Positions 12,608-23,676 of a stretch of 64,000 nucleotides of DNA are shown here, in pieces. The stretch is from Halisarca cf. caerulea (lineage: Eukaryota > Porifera > Demospongiae > Chondrillida > Halisarcidae), in contig CAUJGJ010000397.1 in assembly GCA_963170055.1 (NCBI GenBank), forward strand, positions 7,676,801 to 7,740,800. Reading direction: 5' to 3'. Positions within the stretch are counted from its first letter, which is position 1. Every line of letters begins with the position of its first letter. The notes under the pieces were generated by a model that did not search any database, was not told the DNA's origin, and saw only the letters and a program-made list of their open reading frames with translations. A program made the translations under genes and the position numbers.

Positions 12608-13734
12608 GTGGGTAAAACACCGTTCGTATGGGATGGGCTTTGAAGTGGCCTGTAGACCAGCCGTTGTCGTGCAGAGGCAGGTTTACTTCTTGGGATTGAA
12701 CCTGGCTGATGGGTTGGGTCAATCCCATTTCCCTTTTCTTTGTGGGTATGGGGTGAATCTCTGTGTAGGGCCTTTTCCGCAACCCCCAAGGCCCTGTTTG
12801 AACCACATTCCTGAGGTGGGGTGGCCCAGTCGAAAAACATAGACGATGAGGACAGTGAGTGTATAGCATCCATCCTGTCCTTTGCACAACGACCAAAACC
12901 ATCGCCAGACAACTTTCCATCATTTTCAAACACCTCCTCTGCCAGAGGGACCAACTTGGGGTTGAGCTGGCGAAGAATGCACTGTCTACGTTCAACAGAT
13001 AGGTGGGCCGATGAATTGTCTATACAGCAAAGGGCAGCCTGCAATGTAGCAATTGCCTTGTCCTTAGGAATATCTCTTCCTTGCATCAGTTCCCCTAAGA
13101 GGAATGTGATTGGACCAACAGCATCAGATGCGAAACACTGCAACCTCATTAAAAAACTATCATGAGATAAAATATTCTTTCTCTTCTGGACCAGTGTGGT
13201 AACAGCCTTATCCAAGGACGGTGGTGATGCATCAGGTAAGGGTGGCTGGGGGAACTTGTCCACAATTTGCTTCCGTCTTTCACTTGACATGGGTCACTTG
13301 AAGGCAACAATCACCAGAGCTGACAACTCTGTAGGAGTGCTAGCCTGAGGTTCTGAACCCGAGGTTAGTTCCTCATCCTCCTCATCAGACAGTCCTAAAC
13401 TCTCTCTTTCTGTCTGGGACACAGGTTCCAAAAGAGAAGCCCAATAGCCCGTTTCCTCTTGTTCCTCCATCAGGGAAGGACCAGGTTGAACTGGTCTGGG
13501 ATCCCCTGACCTGGAACTACCCACCATCCTAGGTTGTACAACAGAGGAAGCCATTGCTTGTCTGGTCCCAGAGGACACTACACGTGGGGCATACCCTGGG
13601 GAACCAGGTACATTAGCCTGAGGAGCACTAGGAACCTCAGCAATGGTCGGAAAAACCGTTCCGAGTCGCGATGGCTGCGAGGAGTGGGTTAACCTTACCT
13701 GAGAGGGTGGTGCATTTGGAACCAGGAGGGCCAA
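12580..13734 (-). pseudogene. DIRS ORF1 (gag-like)
   Basis: A Pro/Ser/Glu-rich N-terminal part (13,734-13,294) ends at a TGA, and the same frame reopens at 13,290 for 236 codons. The second part contains SLDKAVTTLVQKRK, ALCCIDNSSAHLSVERRQ and LNPKLVPLAEE, a pattern of DIRS ORF1 proteins in which a helical core ends with RRxxxLxxLNPKLxPLAEE. It precedes the RT in the expected order. The in-frame TGA at 13,294 may be a lesion or the true end of a separate small protein; I favour a lesion because the frame is kept. Confidence 0.6.
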
Positions 13735-14119
13735 TGCAGGGGCTAACCCTCGTCCCAGAGCTTCCAGTGCCTCGGGTGACTATAAAATGGCATTCACACC
13801 CGCCATCACGGTTAATTCAGGCAACTGAGTGTGAGCGTCGGATTCTCCGATCTCGATGTTGCCATTGTCTGTACTTGACATTGTCATTCTCCATTGAATT
13901 TGGTGAAGATAAACACGCGTACTTCAGATGGTCAAAGATTGGATGAAAATTAACTACTGTGATTGAACTAGCCACATGATCAAGCAGCAAAAAGGATCTG
14001 AAGGCAGGCTGCGCATGCGTACTCTAGGTGGCAATTTGTGTTTTTTGTACTTTGAACTTGCTGTGCGTTTGCAGTAATAATGGATATTACGATGTTGATA
14101 TGAAACTGGAATCCTCCGA

Positions 14120-14788
14120 AGTATAATCTTTGTTTGATCTTAAATTCAAATAGAAAAGTCCGTTTTACTAACATGAATACCTTATGAAAGGATGAATGAT
14201 CTATGTTTGAGCCTTCAAAACGCGCTTTAGGCCTACCATTAACAGCAATATTGCAGGGCGATTTCGTATAAGTACTGCAGTTCGCGGTACCTACTATCGA
14301 TTGTGAATATGATCTTCCAAGCTTCCTTACACAACTATATGTACATGACATTATCTTTTGGCAAAAATAGACTCACATGTCGCAGTACCTACTATCGATT
14401 GTGAATATGATCTTCCAAGCTTTCTTACACAAGTATATGTACGTGACATTATCTTTTGGCAAAAAAAAAGACTTTTACATGTACGGAACTAGAACAAATA
14501 TTGCGCATTATTGCCCTTGCCTCTACATCATAACAAGTAATTCGAGTTAAAAACTTGTGGGGGCTGCCGCCCCACGCACTCGAATCACTTGCAAAGCATT
14601 GAAGGGTAAGTGCACAGCTGAACATTCATAGAACATACTGTTTATTGTAACTGGACAATTGTTTTGAAAACAATTGCCATATTTGGCAATTGTTTTCAAA
14701 ACAATTCCTATAACTCATTCCCGTATAAATTCATACTTCTCTATTACTATTATATAAATTCTCTATTATAAGACTTTTCTTCAAATCC

Positions 14789-14819
<31 letters not shown>

Positions 14820-14982
14820 CGGACGAGCGTTACACACCGGAAGTCCAAATGAAAACAATATAGGGGCTGCCGCAGGCAGCCCCTAAAAATGTCACACACA
14901 TATCACATGATCGAAGCCTTACACACACCCAAATTCCAGCCCTTATCACAATAGTGGGACTTTGGACATGTCCCACATGCGA
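14120..14982. mobile_element. Family M, copy 3 (left-truncated, interrupted)
   Basis: 14,125-14,500 resembles 5,210-5,520 of M copy 2 (shared TTTGTTTGATCTT and TAGAAAAGTC). 14,891-14,982 matches the M right end with the palindrome TGGACATGTCCCACATGCG. The hairpin element 14,534-14,890 splits it. 14,230-14,350 is partly duplicated at 14,375-14,470. Confidence 0.6.
14534..14890. mobile_element. Hairpin-ended repeat, copy 1
   Basis: About 355 bp, near identical to 27,556-27,910. It starts with the inverted pair CAAGTAATTCGAG / CTCGAATCACTTG around a GGGGGCTGCCGCCCC core. It then has a long perfect palindrome built on CAATTGTTTTGAAAACAATTG (about 14,649-14,703) and a (TA)n tract (14,790-14,818), and ends with the hairpin GGGGCTGCC-GCA-GGCAGCCCC followed by TAAA. 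It has no coding capacity, no simple terminal inverted repeats and no clear target duplication. The 3' hairpin is compatible with a non-autonomous Helitron/Helentron, but this is only a suggestion. Confidence 0.7.
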
Positions 14983-15017
14983 GTTCATGTTTTTGTACAC
15001 TTATGTGAACAATGTGT

Positions 15018-15041
15018 GTGTGTGTGTGTGTGTGTGTGTGT
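15018..15041 (+). repeat. (TG)n microsatellite
   Basis: Simple TG repeat of about 12 units just after M copy 3. Confidence 0.9.
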
Positions 15042-15049
15042 TCCTAACC

Positions 15050-15850
15050 TGATTGTTGGTCCAACGCTGGTCTGCCAGCTGGACCTTTTGCTACACACCT
15101 ATGAATGTACATGCATGTCTGGTATGGTTGTTACATACTAATTCTTCATTGCAGATTTTACTGGAATTGGACTTAATTCTTGGCAAGAAGGATACAGCCA
15201 AAGTTGCGGCAAAGGATTGGCAAACAAAGTGGATACCTGCCATCCTTCAGTACACTAACAGGATAACAAGCTGCTCTATTTAAGTGCAACCAAGATGCGT
15301 GTGAAGGTAATTTTATTGTTAATGTAACTTAGTAACTATTTCATCTACCATATACATTTGCATTTTGTTCTTGTTAGGTGAAGATGAAGAAAAGGTTGCC
15401 TTCTTGCAACTGTGCACCCTGTTGGAAAGAAGGCACATTTCACATTCTCATGTACACACATGCAAGCGCACACACTCACAGGTTTGCACAGACAATTACT
15501 GTAATTAAATTGATTCTCTGTAATACACAGATGACTGATGATCCTCTGGAAGAGTGCAAGCAAGAGCCACACAGGAGTGCTCCTCGAATAGCTTACTTTG
15601 ATGGAGAGGAGGAGAGTACTGTGTACTATCTACTGGTGGAGGGCAAGGTCATCTGTACTAACCTCATTTGTGAGGGCCATGATCTTATTGTTTTGTTCAC
15701 ATTATGCATTTAACTTAATGTATTGCAGAGAGATTGAAGACCTTGCATTGTTTTTTCAGGAGTTTGTGTTTGGGCTCCCTGAAAAATCCAAGAGTTGTAA
15801 GGGTGCCACATATCTTACTGTAATTAGTGACATCAGTAAGTATGTTCAGT
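15050..15850 (+). pseudogene. Possible multi-exon transposon gene fragment, unknown product
   Basis: Plus-strand blocks flanked by plausible splice sites: 15,159-15,280 (ILGKKDTAKVAAKDWQTKW), 15,530-15,650 (EECKQEPHRSAPRIAYFDG...YYLLVEGKVICT) and 15,729-15,835 (ALFFQEFVFGLPEKSK). The last two together resemble a short conserved region of uncharacterised invertebrate transposon proteins. No named domain is recognised. Confidence 0.25.
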
Positions 15851-16224
15851 TTAATTTGCATTTTGCTTCAGACCCATTGTTGCTTTTTTATACCTTTTAC
15901 ACATCAGATTCTGTTATAACAATTATTCACCATAATTATTATTAACCTTATAATCCCCGGCTCTCAATGGGAGTGCAATTGCATGTGCTTAGTCTCACAT
16001 CCATGCAGCTGCATGTATGCATTCCCATGGTTATTAGAGTATGTAGAATAACTTTGTGGTATGTGCGTAACATGTAAAAGTTGCCACACAAAGTTCTGGC
16101 TGGATGAGAAACTGTGCAGTGTTGGCTATGGTGAACATATTAATGTACATGCAATATTTAAGATACATAGATGCAGAGTTCGTAGATTTTTGAAACTGCA
16201 CCTAAGAGCTAGCCTGAAGGTATA

Positions 16225-16876
16225 CCGTACGCGCTCTAATTTTCACAGGCTTAAACTTTCGCAGATTTCGCAAAATCGCAATTTTTGCGTTTTTATTTTC
16301 GCGGGTCCCCATCCAGTGCCTCTGTTTTTTTGTTCAGGTTAACAAGTGATAGACCTGAGTAGACCCTAGATCGCAATTGGCACTCTAAAGTTTTAATGAT
16401 TGTCAAGCCAAACAGGCCGGGCAATGACACAGACACATGAGCGGTTTCTTCCTCCGAATTGTTGCATATTTCTTTTCTAACAACATCTGCCATGCTTGAT
16501 GGGACAACTTGCTCCAAATCTGGGAAGTCCGGACGCTTGCGAACCAAAAACGAACGAATCGGGCGACATTCTTCAATCACCGTCAGGTAGCTACAGGCAC
16601 ATGCTAACGCAAATGAAGACAAAATAAAGGCAGCAGACAAGACTATACCTTCTTTCACACCTATATTATGTATATCATCATGGATCTAATAAGAATACAA
16701 CAAGGCGTTGACAGCGCTGCTCGCTGTTCAGCGACAGCCATTTTATATCATTGCGACAGCCATATTATGTCACTGCGCAAGATTTCAAACTTTTCGCTGA
16801 TTTAAACTTTCGCAGATGGCTTCCAATCCGTGAAAACTGCGAAAGTTTAGGCCCACGAAAATTAGAGCGCGTACAG
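16225..16876. mobile_element. MITE with about 40-bp inverted repeats and TA flanks
   Basis: Ends are CYGTACGCGCTCTAATTTTC inverted at 16,225-16,244 and 16,857-16,876. The similarity extends inward through AAACTTTCGCAG, about 40 bp in total. It is flanked by TA on both sides (16,223-16,224 and 16,877-16,878), as in Tc1/mariner-type insertions. The interior has a minus-strand open frame of about 120 codons with no known domain, probably chance. Confidence 0.75.
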
Positions 16877-17039
16877 TAGAAGTATCCTATATTTACTGTT
16901 ATTTAACCACCAATAATAATCAAACCAGCCCAAGCTGGACCCTGTTGTCCGATCTCTTGCTCCTCAAGAAACACTCAGAGAAACCAAACTCCAGAGACCT
17001 GTCTTTTGCCCCTTCCAAGAAGTGATGTGATCACTGTCA

Positions 17040-17932
17040 TGAAGGAAGACCCAGGTGCCTCCAAGAAGTCACTTGCTAAACATGCTAAAGCAAGGATCCA
17101 AGCTTAGAATAATGAAGCCAGGTGTAAGCATACAGTAGGCTTACTCGTTCAAGGCCAAACTGTACGGGACTTTGAGGGTCAATCTGCCGAACATTGGTCC
17201 ACTGCTGTGTTTACTCTGCCTGGGCAGACATTTAAGTTTGCTCTCAATGCTGTCACTGACACACTCCCACACAACAAAAACCTTTTCCTGTGGAGGAAAG
17301 TCACATCACCCAAATGTCAGCTTTGTGACAAGGACCAATCTTTGCTTCATGTCTTGAATGGATGCCAAACTGCCCTGCAATTAAGGTGTTGCAATGCTAG
17401 ATATGACAGTGTTCTAGAGGCCATCTATAAATTTCTCTGTCTCCATCTACCTCGCGACTGGTCTACTACAATTGACCATCCCAATCACCAATATGTCTTT
17501 CCACAGGACATCGTTGTCACTGATGATAGGCCGGATATTGTGATCTGGAACACCACTTCCATTCACTTGGTGGAATTAACTGTTCCATTTGAAATATCCA
17601 TCAGTGTTGCTACATCACAGAAGGAAGCCAAGTATCATTCCCTGGTGGAGGCCTGTAGTTCCAGGGGTTGTACCGTTTCACTTATCACCCTTGAGGTTGG
17701 ATTCCAGGGTTTTGTGTACATGCCTGGTTTCAACCAAATGTACAAACTAGTGAAAGCTAAACACAGTGCCACCATGGAGCTGGAAACTGCAATCATTGAA
17801 CGTGCCATTGAAGGTTCTTGCAACATTTGGTGCAAGAGGAACTGGCTTGGTGACATCTTACTGTTGCATAGTCTAGTGGTTGATCAGTTTTTGCACTGTA
17901 ACTCATTTGGTTTTGTTAACCCACAATATTAA
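17040..17932 (+). pseudogene. Non-LTR retrotransposon ORF2 C-terminus with restriction-like endonuclease
   Basis: A 241-codon frame contains CQLCDKDQSLLHVLNGC, the CCHC-type finger found before the endonuclease in R2-like non-LTR elements. It is followed by RPDIVIWNT...LVELTVPFE, the PD-(D/E)-type catalytic core of restriction-like endonucleases, and EAKYHSLVEACSSRGCTVSLIT. Coding similarity extends upstream in the same frame (GQTVRDFEGQSAEHWSTAVF) across a TAG near 17,106, so the gene is 5'-truncated and carries at least one stop. The TAA is near 17,932. An AATAATGGTGAAA duplication near 18,125-18,160 could be the retroelement 3' tail. Confidence 0.75.
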
Positions 17933-18483
17933 TCAGTGCATGCCAGTTGCTTTAAATTATTATCTTTGTTCTTTGTGTAATTATGTAAGTTTGTGTTTGG
18001 CGGTTCAACTATACTGTACATGCATGTCTTCAATGCATTGTTTGGCAGTATTGTGTCAACCTAATCACCTGTCCCATTATAATGTTCTTTACTTATTACC
18101 CATGTATGTACTCTGCTGAGCTTTAATAATGGTGAAAACAACAATAATGGTGAAATAACCTGCAATATTTTATTGAAACAACTGTTGTGTATAATGGTTA
18201 TTATAACCAATAACAAATAGGTTGAATTAGGATATATTTTATTGTTTGAAATAATCGTAATCTAATTCGGTTGATTTAATCTTTAATTGTGGTTATGATG
18301 GTGGAAAAAGTGTCACCACACAGTGTATCTTGTGGAGGTGTCTGTAAAATGGACAGAGATGTACAACATGCCAGCCTTGCAGTGGTGATAAAACTTTGAT
18401 GTGAGACATTTGTCAAAGAGTTTAGGCTCCATTCATCAAAAAGGTGGATACAGCAGATGGCAAGCATCCGGACACGTGACAAT

Positions 18484-18800
18484 TGGCGCATTTTTTCAAA
18501 CCATTAAATTTTTGGACACTGCCGGTTTTCTTGCTTGTCTATTTCTGTTGGAATGCTGCCCTTTCAACAAGTTCGAGAATCCCAAGGTACTGGCAAACAG
18601 ATAACTTTGGATTCTTTTACAGTAAAGGGTTATTCACAACCATTTGTTCGCGAGTCGGGTATTCTGAAGAAATACCTACAAAGAGACCAGTAGGGAGGCC
18701 AAAGAAGACAAAGCCCATTGACATAGATCTAACTCAGGTCAAAATCATGAATGGCAATACTGGCAAAGAGAAGAAGAAGAGGGACAAACAAGTGCTCTAG
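18484..18800 (+). other. Open frame with an AT-hook-like basic tail
   Basis: The C-terminal half reads TKRPVGRPKKTKPIDIDLTQ then a Lys-rich end (GKEKKKRDK). PVGRPKKTK fits an AT-hook. The N-terminal half looks non-coding. It could be the tail of an upstream exon or the N-terminal part of the CACTA transposase relic that follows. Confidence 0.25.
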
Positions 18801-19084
18801 TACCTTACTACTCTTCCAGTTTCCTTACGGGTGATTCGTCCAAGATTTCCTGCTAACCTAGTACTTCCAGACCTCGCTAACCTCACCGTCGATACAGTAA
18901 GACTATCCAATTTGAAGTCCTGGAATACTCCATGTCCATGGATTATAGTGGCTTCCACAGAAGTAACTGATTGCCCACGACAAATGCAGACCACAGAGAT
19001 CGTGTGCATAGAGTATCACAAGCTAAAACAAAGGTTGAACAAACCACTCTGCAGTCATCTTTAGGATGCCGCTATTCTGTTTAA

Positions 19085-19720
19085 TTGCAGTTGCTTTATT
19101 TCAATGCTCCAAGGATGCTTGTAATAGACCCCATGCACAACTTTGTTTTAGGAACTGGAAAACACATGCTAAACGTTTGGCTAGATCATGAAATTATCCA
19201 TAGAAGCCGCTATTCCCAAATTCAAGCCTCTGTTGATAGTATGGTTTTACACTCTGCTGTTGGTCTCATATAAGATTGTTCGAGCTTTATACAGCAGATC
19301 AGTTCAAGAATTGGATCATGTATTTTTCCATTCCCTGGAATGTTGGCACCTATTTGTCCTGGCCTGTCGCATTCTATGCAAGCGTCAGCTGTCTTCTGAT
19401 GACATTGTCCTTTCCCATGCCCTTTTGTTCTGATTCTGTTGACGTTCAGAAGATCTGTATGGTAATTCCTTTATCACACCGAATATGTATTTGCACGGTC
19501 ATATAAAACAAGTTGTTGACAACTGTGGGCCTGTTTTTGGATTTTGGCTATTTTCTCTTGAGCGTTATAATGGAATTTTGGGAAACCTAATAATAAACTC
19601 TACAGATATTGAGTCTCAATTGTTAAAGAGATTTCTTGGGGACAATATTGTGTTTTCCTTCGATTTCCATCAGAATTTACCAGTGATTTCAAGGATGTTT
19701 ATTGTACAAACAAGTGTATG
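19085..19720 (+). pseudogene. CACTA/EnSpm-type transposase relic
   Basis: Successive plus-strand frames give MLVIDPMHNFVLGTGKHML (19,115-19,171), YTADQFKNWIMYFSIPW (19,288-19,338), LFVLACRILCKRQLS (about 19,345) and NCGPVFGFWLFSLERYNGIL (about 19,520-19,580) followed by ESQLLKRFL. The order DPMHNxxLGTxKHM, then DQxKNW, then CGPxxxFWxFxxERYNGIL is characteristic of invertebrate EnSpm/CACTA-related transposases. Stops and frame changes near 19,273, 19,340 and 19,440 show it is dead. Termini were not found. Confidence 0.65.
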
Positions 19721-20386
19721 GTAGTCTCGCGGAGCCAGACCCTTTCGCTTATCTTCTCACGAAGAAGCTTTAGAGTTTGGGGACTAACAACAGATAACGT
19801 GTTCCACAGGAGGGCTGTAACTGTGGGTATTACGTCATTTAAATTAAGTGAAAAAATGCTATCTTCAGTATCACCTACCGTTTGTAAGGATGTTCAATGC
19901 CGTTATGAGTGTTGGACTAGGAGAGGATTTCAGCATGGGTTTCAGCTTAGCCTAGTGGAATGATACAGTCACCTACTGTGATACCCAAAGCTTTCGGCTA
20001 TATTTCGGTGAAATTCACGCAATTTGCCCCTGATTTCATCAGTGAAGAGTCTTTTAGACCACAAGATTTCTTCAAAGTATTGTTTTAGGCAATAGTGACA
20101 ATTTCCAAGCGATTAGAGTTCCCAGGGCCATAGGCGGCCCACAAGTTTTTTAAACTCAATCGCTTGTTTGTAGGTCTTGTGAATAGCCTTTTACACCTGT
20201 GTGAATTCCTTGTAGCCCAGCAGCACCACAGAACTTCCACATTTTCCTTGTGAACATCGATCTCTAGCTTACTTTCTCTATGGAAGGACCTGTGGTATTG
20301 CAAAGTGTACAACTATCCGATATCCCACTTTCAAGGAATACTGTGTGTAACGTTGACAGTAATGTTATCCTTATAATTACGACTAG

Positions 20387-20712
20387 TTTTAAATTTTGGT
20401 ACCTAACCCATTACAAACCGCATAGTTTCTGCTTCGTAAGTATTTATCAACCCACTTGTACATTGCACAATCCATCCCATGTCCTAATATTATAGTGGTG
20501 CGTATGCCTTGTGCAATAGTTCTTCCAGCACACCAGTTCTGTCCATTAGTTTTAAATTTTTGTACCTAACCCATTACACACCGCATGGCTTCTGCTTCAT
20601 AAGTATTTATCAACCCACGTATGCATTGCACAATCCATCTCATGTCCTAATATTATAGTGGTGCGTATGTCTTGTGCAATAGTTTTTTTAGCACACCAGT
20701 TCTGTCCATTAC
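20387..20712 (+). repeat. 163-bp tandem duplication
   Basis: Two adjacent copies of the segment beginning GTTTTAAATTTT and ending CCAGTTCTGTCCATTA, with a few substitutions. No coding signal. Confidence 0.85.
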
Positions 20713-20814
20713 TGCTATATATGAATGCTGCTGTCTGTTAAAATATTTACATCTAGTACAATATGTACGTGCATGCAGTAGAACATGTAGAAACTGTCCC
20801 CCAAGTCCCCCAAG

Positions 20815-20842
20815 AACTCTGTGTCTGTGTGTGGGGGGAGCA

Positions 20843-20927
<85 letters not shown>

Positions 20928-21060
20928 ATGTTTGTGTGTGGGGGGGCATGTGGGTGTGGGGGGGTAGGCGGGCATGTGTATGTGTGTGTGTGGGTGGGAG
21001 GCATGTGTGTGTGGGTGTGGGTGGGTGTGGGCATGTGTGTATGGGCAGGTGTGTGTGTGC
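20815..21060 (+). repeat. (TG)n microsatellite with G-rich variants
   Basis: Continuous TG repeat interspersed with GTGGG and GGGGGG stretches toward the 3' side. The long frames in it encode only Val/Cys or His/Thr runs. Confidence 0.95.
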
Positions 21061-21099
21061 ATCTATATACATATATACATGATTGCGTAAGCATTTTTA

Positions 21100-22600
21100 A
21101 ACTGTATGTGTATATATGTACATGTGAACTGTTTATGTCATCAATTAAAAAATCAAACTCAAGCTCCTATACAAACATTGGCATGCAATTCAAGTTACAG
21201 TAACTATAGAATTAAATAAATATAGGAAATCATGCATAGTTTAACAGAAAGAGTTCTAAGCTTTGGAATGTTATTACAGTAACCTGGCCTCGTGGAGGGC
21301 CAGGTCGATAGTACTTTCACTGGGTTGTGAGTTGTGGTGAACCTTTCTGGAGCCCCTAATGCACTTTATCACACTACGTAATAGGCTGAAGCTGTAGGGT
21401 GGGTTCTTCTTCTCTGCAAGCATAGCAGCAAGTCACGTGTAGGTGGTTGTGGCAGACTTTGCCATGCTACCACAGGCTGAAAAAATTAAGGGAGTGAAGG
21501 AACTGTGTTCAACTTCTCTGATGCGCAGGTATGTCATGTCCCAATCCAGACAAAAGCGCAACGTTATCTGGCTTCACCAAATGAATTTCGTTATAGTGGG
21601 CAATACGTGGGTTTGTCACACGCCTATCGTTTGTTTTGGTGATGATATCATTTGCAAGCGGGACATATACGTGAGTATACGAGAAAGATGTTCACGGAAC
21701 ATGTGACAACACATGACTTAGCCTGGAAAGACAGTTCTGTTCGACAAGAAAACTTTATCGAAAAGGCGGTGGTAGAAATCTTGGCTTTTAGCTTTAAAAC
21801 TTTGATATGTTGTTACCAAAGGACCAAACCCTCAGAATCAAATCTTGGAGTAATGTGCGTTGCTCCATTCGGTTTATGTCCAACATCTTATAGCTTCAAA
21901 CCTTGTTTTTGGGCAAAAACCCCTGGACATAACAGCCGTGGAGTGGAGGATCATCACCCAAGATTCGATTTAGTAAGTTTTCAATCTGTGCTTTCTGTTA
22001 AACCTACTTTTGTGTCCAAAAGCCGAGATCCTAACCACCGCCTTTTTGCATTTTGAAATATTTCCGTATGGTGTAAAGAAAACTGACCACACGCAACTCG
22101 CAGAAGTTAGAACTAGCTTTTGTCACTTTCGAAGCCAAGTGTATATATGTCAGATGCCATCTTAGCTATTCTCAAAAATCTGCTTACATTTGAACGAAGA
22201 TCGAAGCGAAAATTTATAGTACCTCAAAGACGTCCGCCATTTTGTTTTATGTCCAGAAATCGGACATAACATACCTGCGTGCGTTGATCGTAAGCTCTTC
22301 TCTTCTCCCCTTCCTACACCTTTCATGTGAACCAGGGCAGCTAGTGGCTTGTATGTAGGGATAACACAAAACAAGATGGCCACCCATGCTGTATGCTTTT
22401 ATCCTTGGCCATGTATGTGTCCATGTATTGGTACTACATTGGACATACTTGGTGTGTGCTACTGCCAGCAGGCAGGATACATCTTGATCATTTAATTTAT
22501 TTGAATATATGACTATTCCACAAAAGCATAAGAAAACTCACACATTTTCCTTAATTCATCATCATAATAATAGTTATATTATTGTATAAATGTGAATAAT
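21100..22600. other. No gene recognised
   Basis: Short frames only. 21,652-22,056 is the longest and shows no recognisable domain. A GTGGTTAGGATCTCGG-type motif near 22,020-22,045 and a repeated GGACATAAC near 21,926 and 22,260 hint at small repeats. Confidence 0.3.
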
Positions 22601-22613
22601 TTGCCCATACAAA

Positions 22614-22820
22614 CTAATTGTCCTGTGCCATACATAATGTACATTTGTACTCAAATATGTCCAAAGGTTCAATGAGGTTGCTGAGGACGCAAGATTGGTG
22701 AAACCAGCAGTTGCATTTACTGCATTGGATCCATGCAATGTTCCTATCCATTATACTGTGCTGATTCTCATTCTCCTTAAAGCATTTGGCACATACAATT
22801 GCATTAACTCTATCAAACAT
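22614..22820 (-). CDS. PHD-like zinc finger, C-terminal exon (fragment)
   Basis: A 68-residue frame reads CAKCFKEN...WIQCSKCNCWFHQSC...YKCTLC. This Cys4-His-Cys3 arrangement with Trp two residues before His is that of a PHD finger, a module that often reads modified histone tails. It is close to the C-terminal finger of many invertebrate transposon proteins that pair it with a protease or nuclease. The matching upstream exon was not found. It sits just outside element A. Confidence 0.45.
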   Translation of the reverse strand: MFDRVNAIVCAKCFKENENQHSIMDRNIAWIQCSKCNCWFHQSCVLSNLIEPLDIFEYKCTLCMAQDN

Positions 22821-23054
22821 TAACTAAATTTCATCCGAATCCTTTAGAGGGCTTAGACAACTTCTTGCCCTCCATTGCTTTTCCCTTCTTTGTTGAATAG
22901 AATCGTGGCTAATGTTCCAGGTTTGTATTTGGTCTAATACTCTTTTTTGGCAAAAGTGAGTGATCGTCATTACAACCTGCTTTTAGATTAAAGATGGCTT
23001 CTGCTATGGGGTGCCATATGTAAAAAAAGTCATGATGTAGAATCACTTGTTGAA

Positions 23055-23475
23055 TGTGGATATATGAATACACCCACGGATATATATTATATATCCGTGG
23101 GTGTATGTTATATATCTGTGGATATATAATATACATCCATGGATATATAATATATATCCATGGATATATAATATATATCCACAGATGTATATTATATATC
23201 CATGGATGTATATTATATATCCGTGGATATATATTATATATCCGTGGATATATAATATATATCCGTGGATATATAATATATATCTGTGGATATATAATAT
23301 ATATCCACGGATATATAATATACATCCACGGATATATAATATACATCAATGGATATATAATATATATCCACGGATATATAATATACATCAATGGATATAT
23401 AATATATATCCACGGATATATAATATAAATCCATGGATATATAATAAATATCTGTGGATGTATAATATTTGGATA
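23055..23475. repeat. 21-bp palindromic tandem array, element A left end
   Basis: About 20 monomers of 21 bp on the pattern ATATCCRTGGATATATAATAT, each centred on the near-palindrome ATATCC-RTGG-ATAT. Frames through it encode 7-residue repeats on both strands and are not genes. Confidence 0.95.
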
Positions 23476-23488
23476 TGGATGTATGGGG

Positions 23489-23506
23489 TCACATGACACC
23501 ATGTGA
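23489..23506. promoter_or_regulatory. Conserved CACATG palindrome upstream of HECT gene A
   Basis: TCACATGACACCATGTGA. Versions of this inverted CACATG pair occur at the same place, between the 21-bp array and the gene start, at the ends of all six elements. It resembles paired E-box (CANNTG) sites; a promoter or transposase-binding role is inferred. Confidence 0.4.
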
Positions 23507-23676
23507 TCAAGATATTGCAATAACAGGAAGTTATTGTGAAGTGAGCAATAGGAACAGGGATGATTACATCAGTGTGAATTTTGAATGACAGTCATTGTAC
23601 AATGAGTGATAGGAACAGGAAGATTACATCAGTGTTAATAAACAATGAACACATGTTCTGAACAAAGGAGGATACA

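Noticed and set aside
23054..23428. Long open frames through the 21-bp arrays (also 37,094-37,612 and 55,501-56,190) encoding 7-residue repeats
   Set aside because: A 21-bp repeat without a stop is open in several frames on both strands; the peptides are a by-product of the array.
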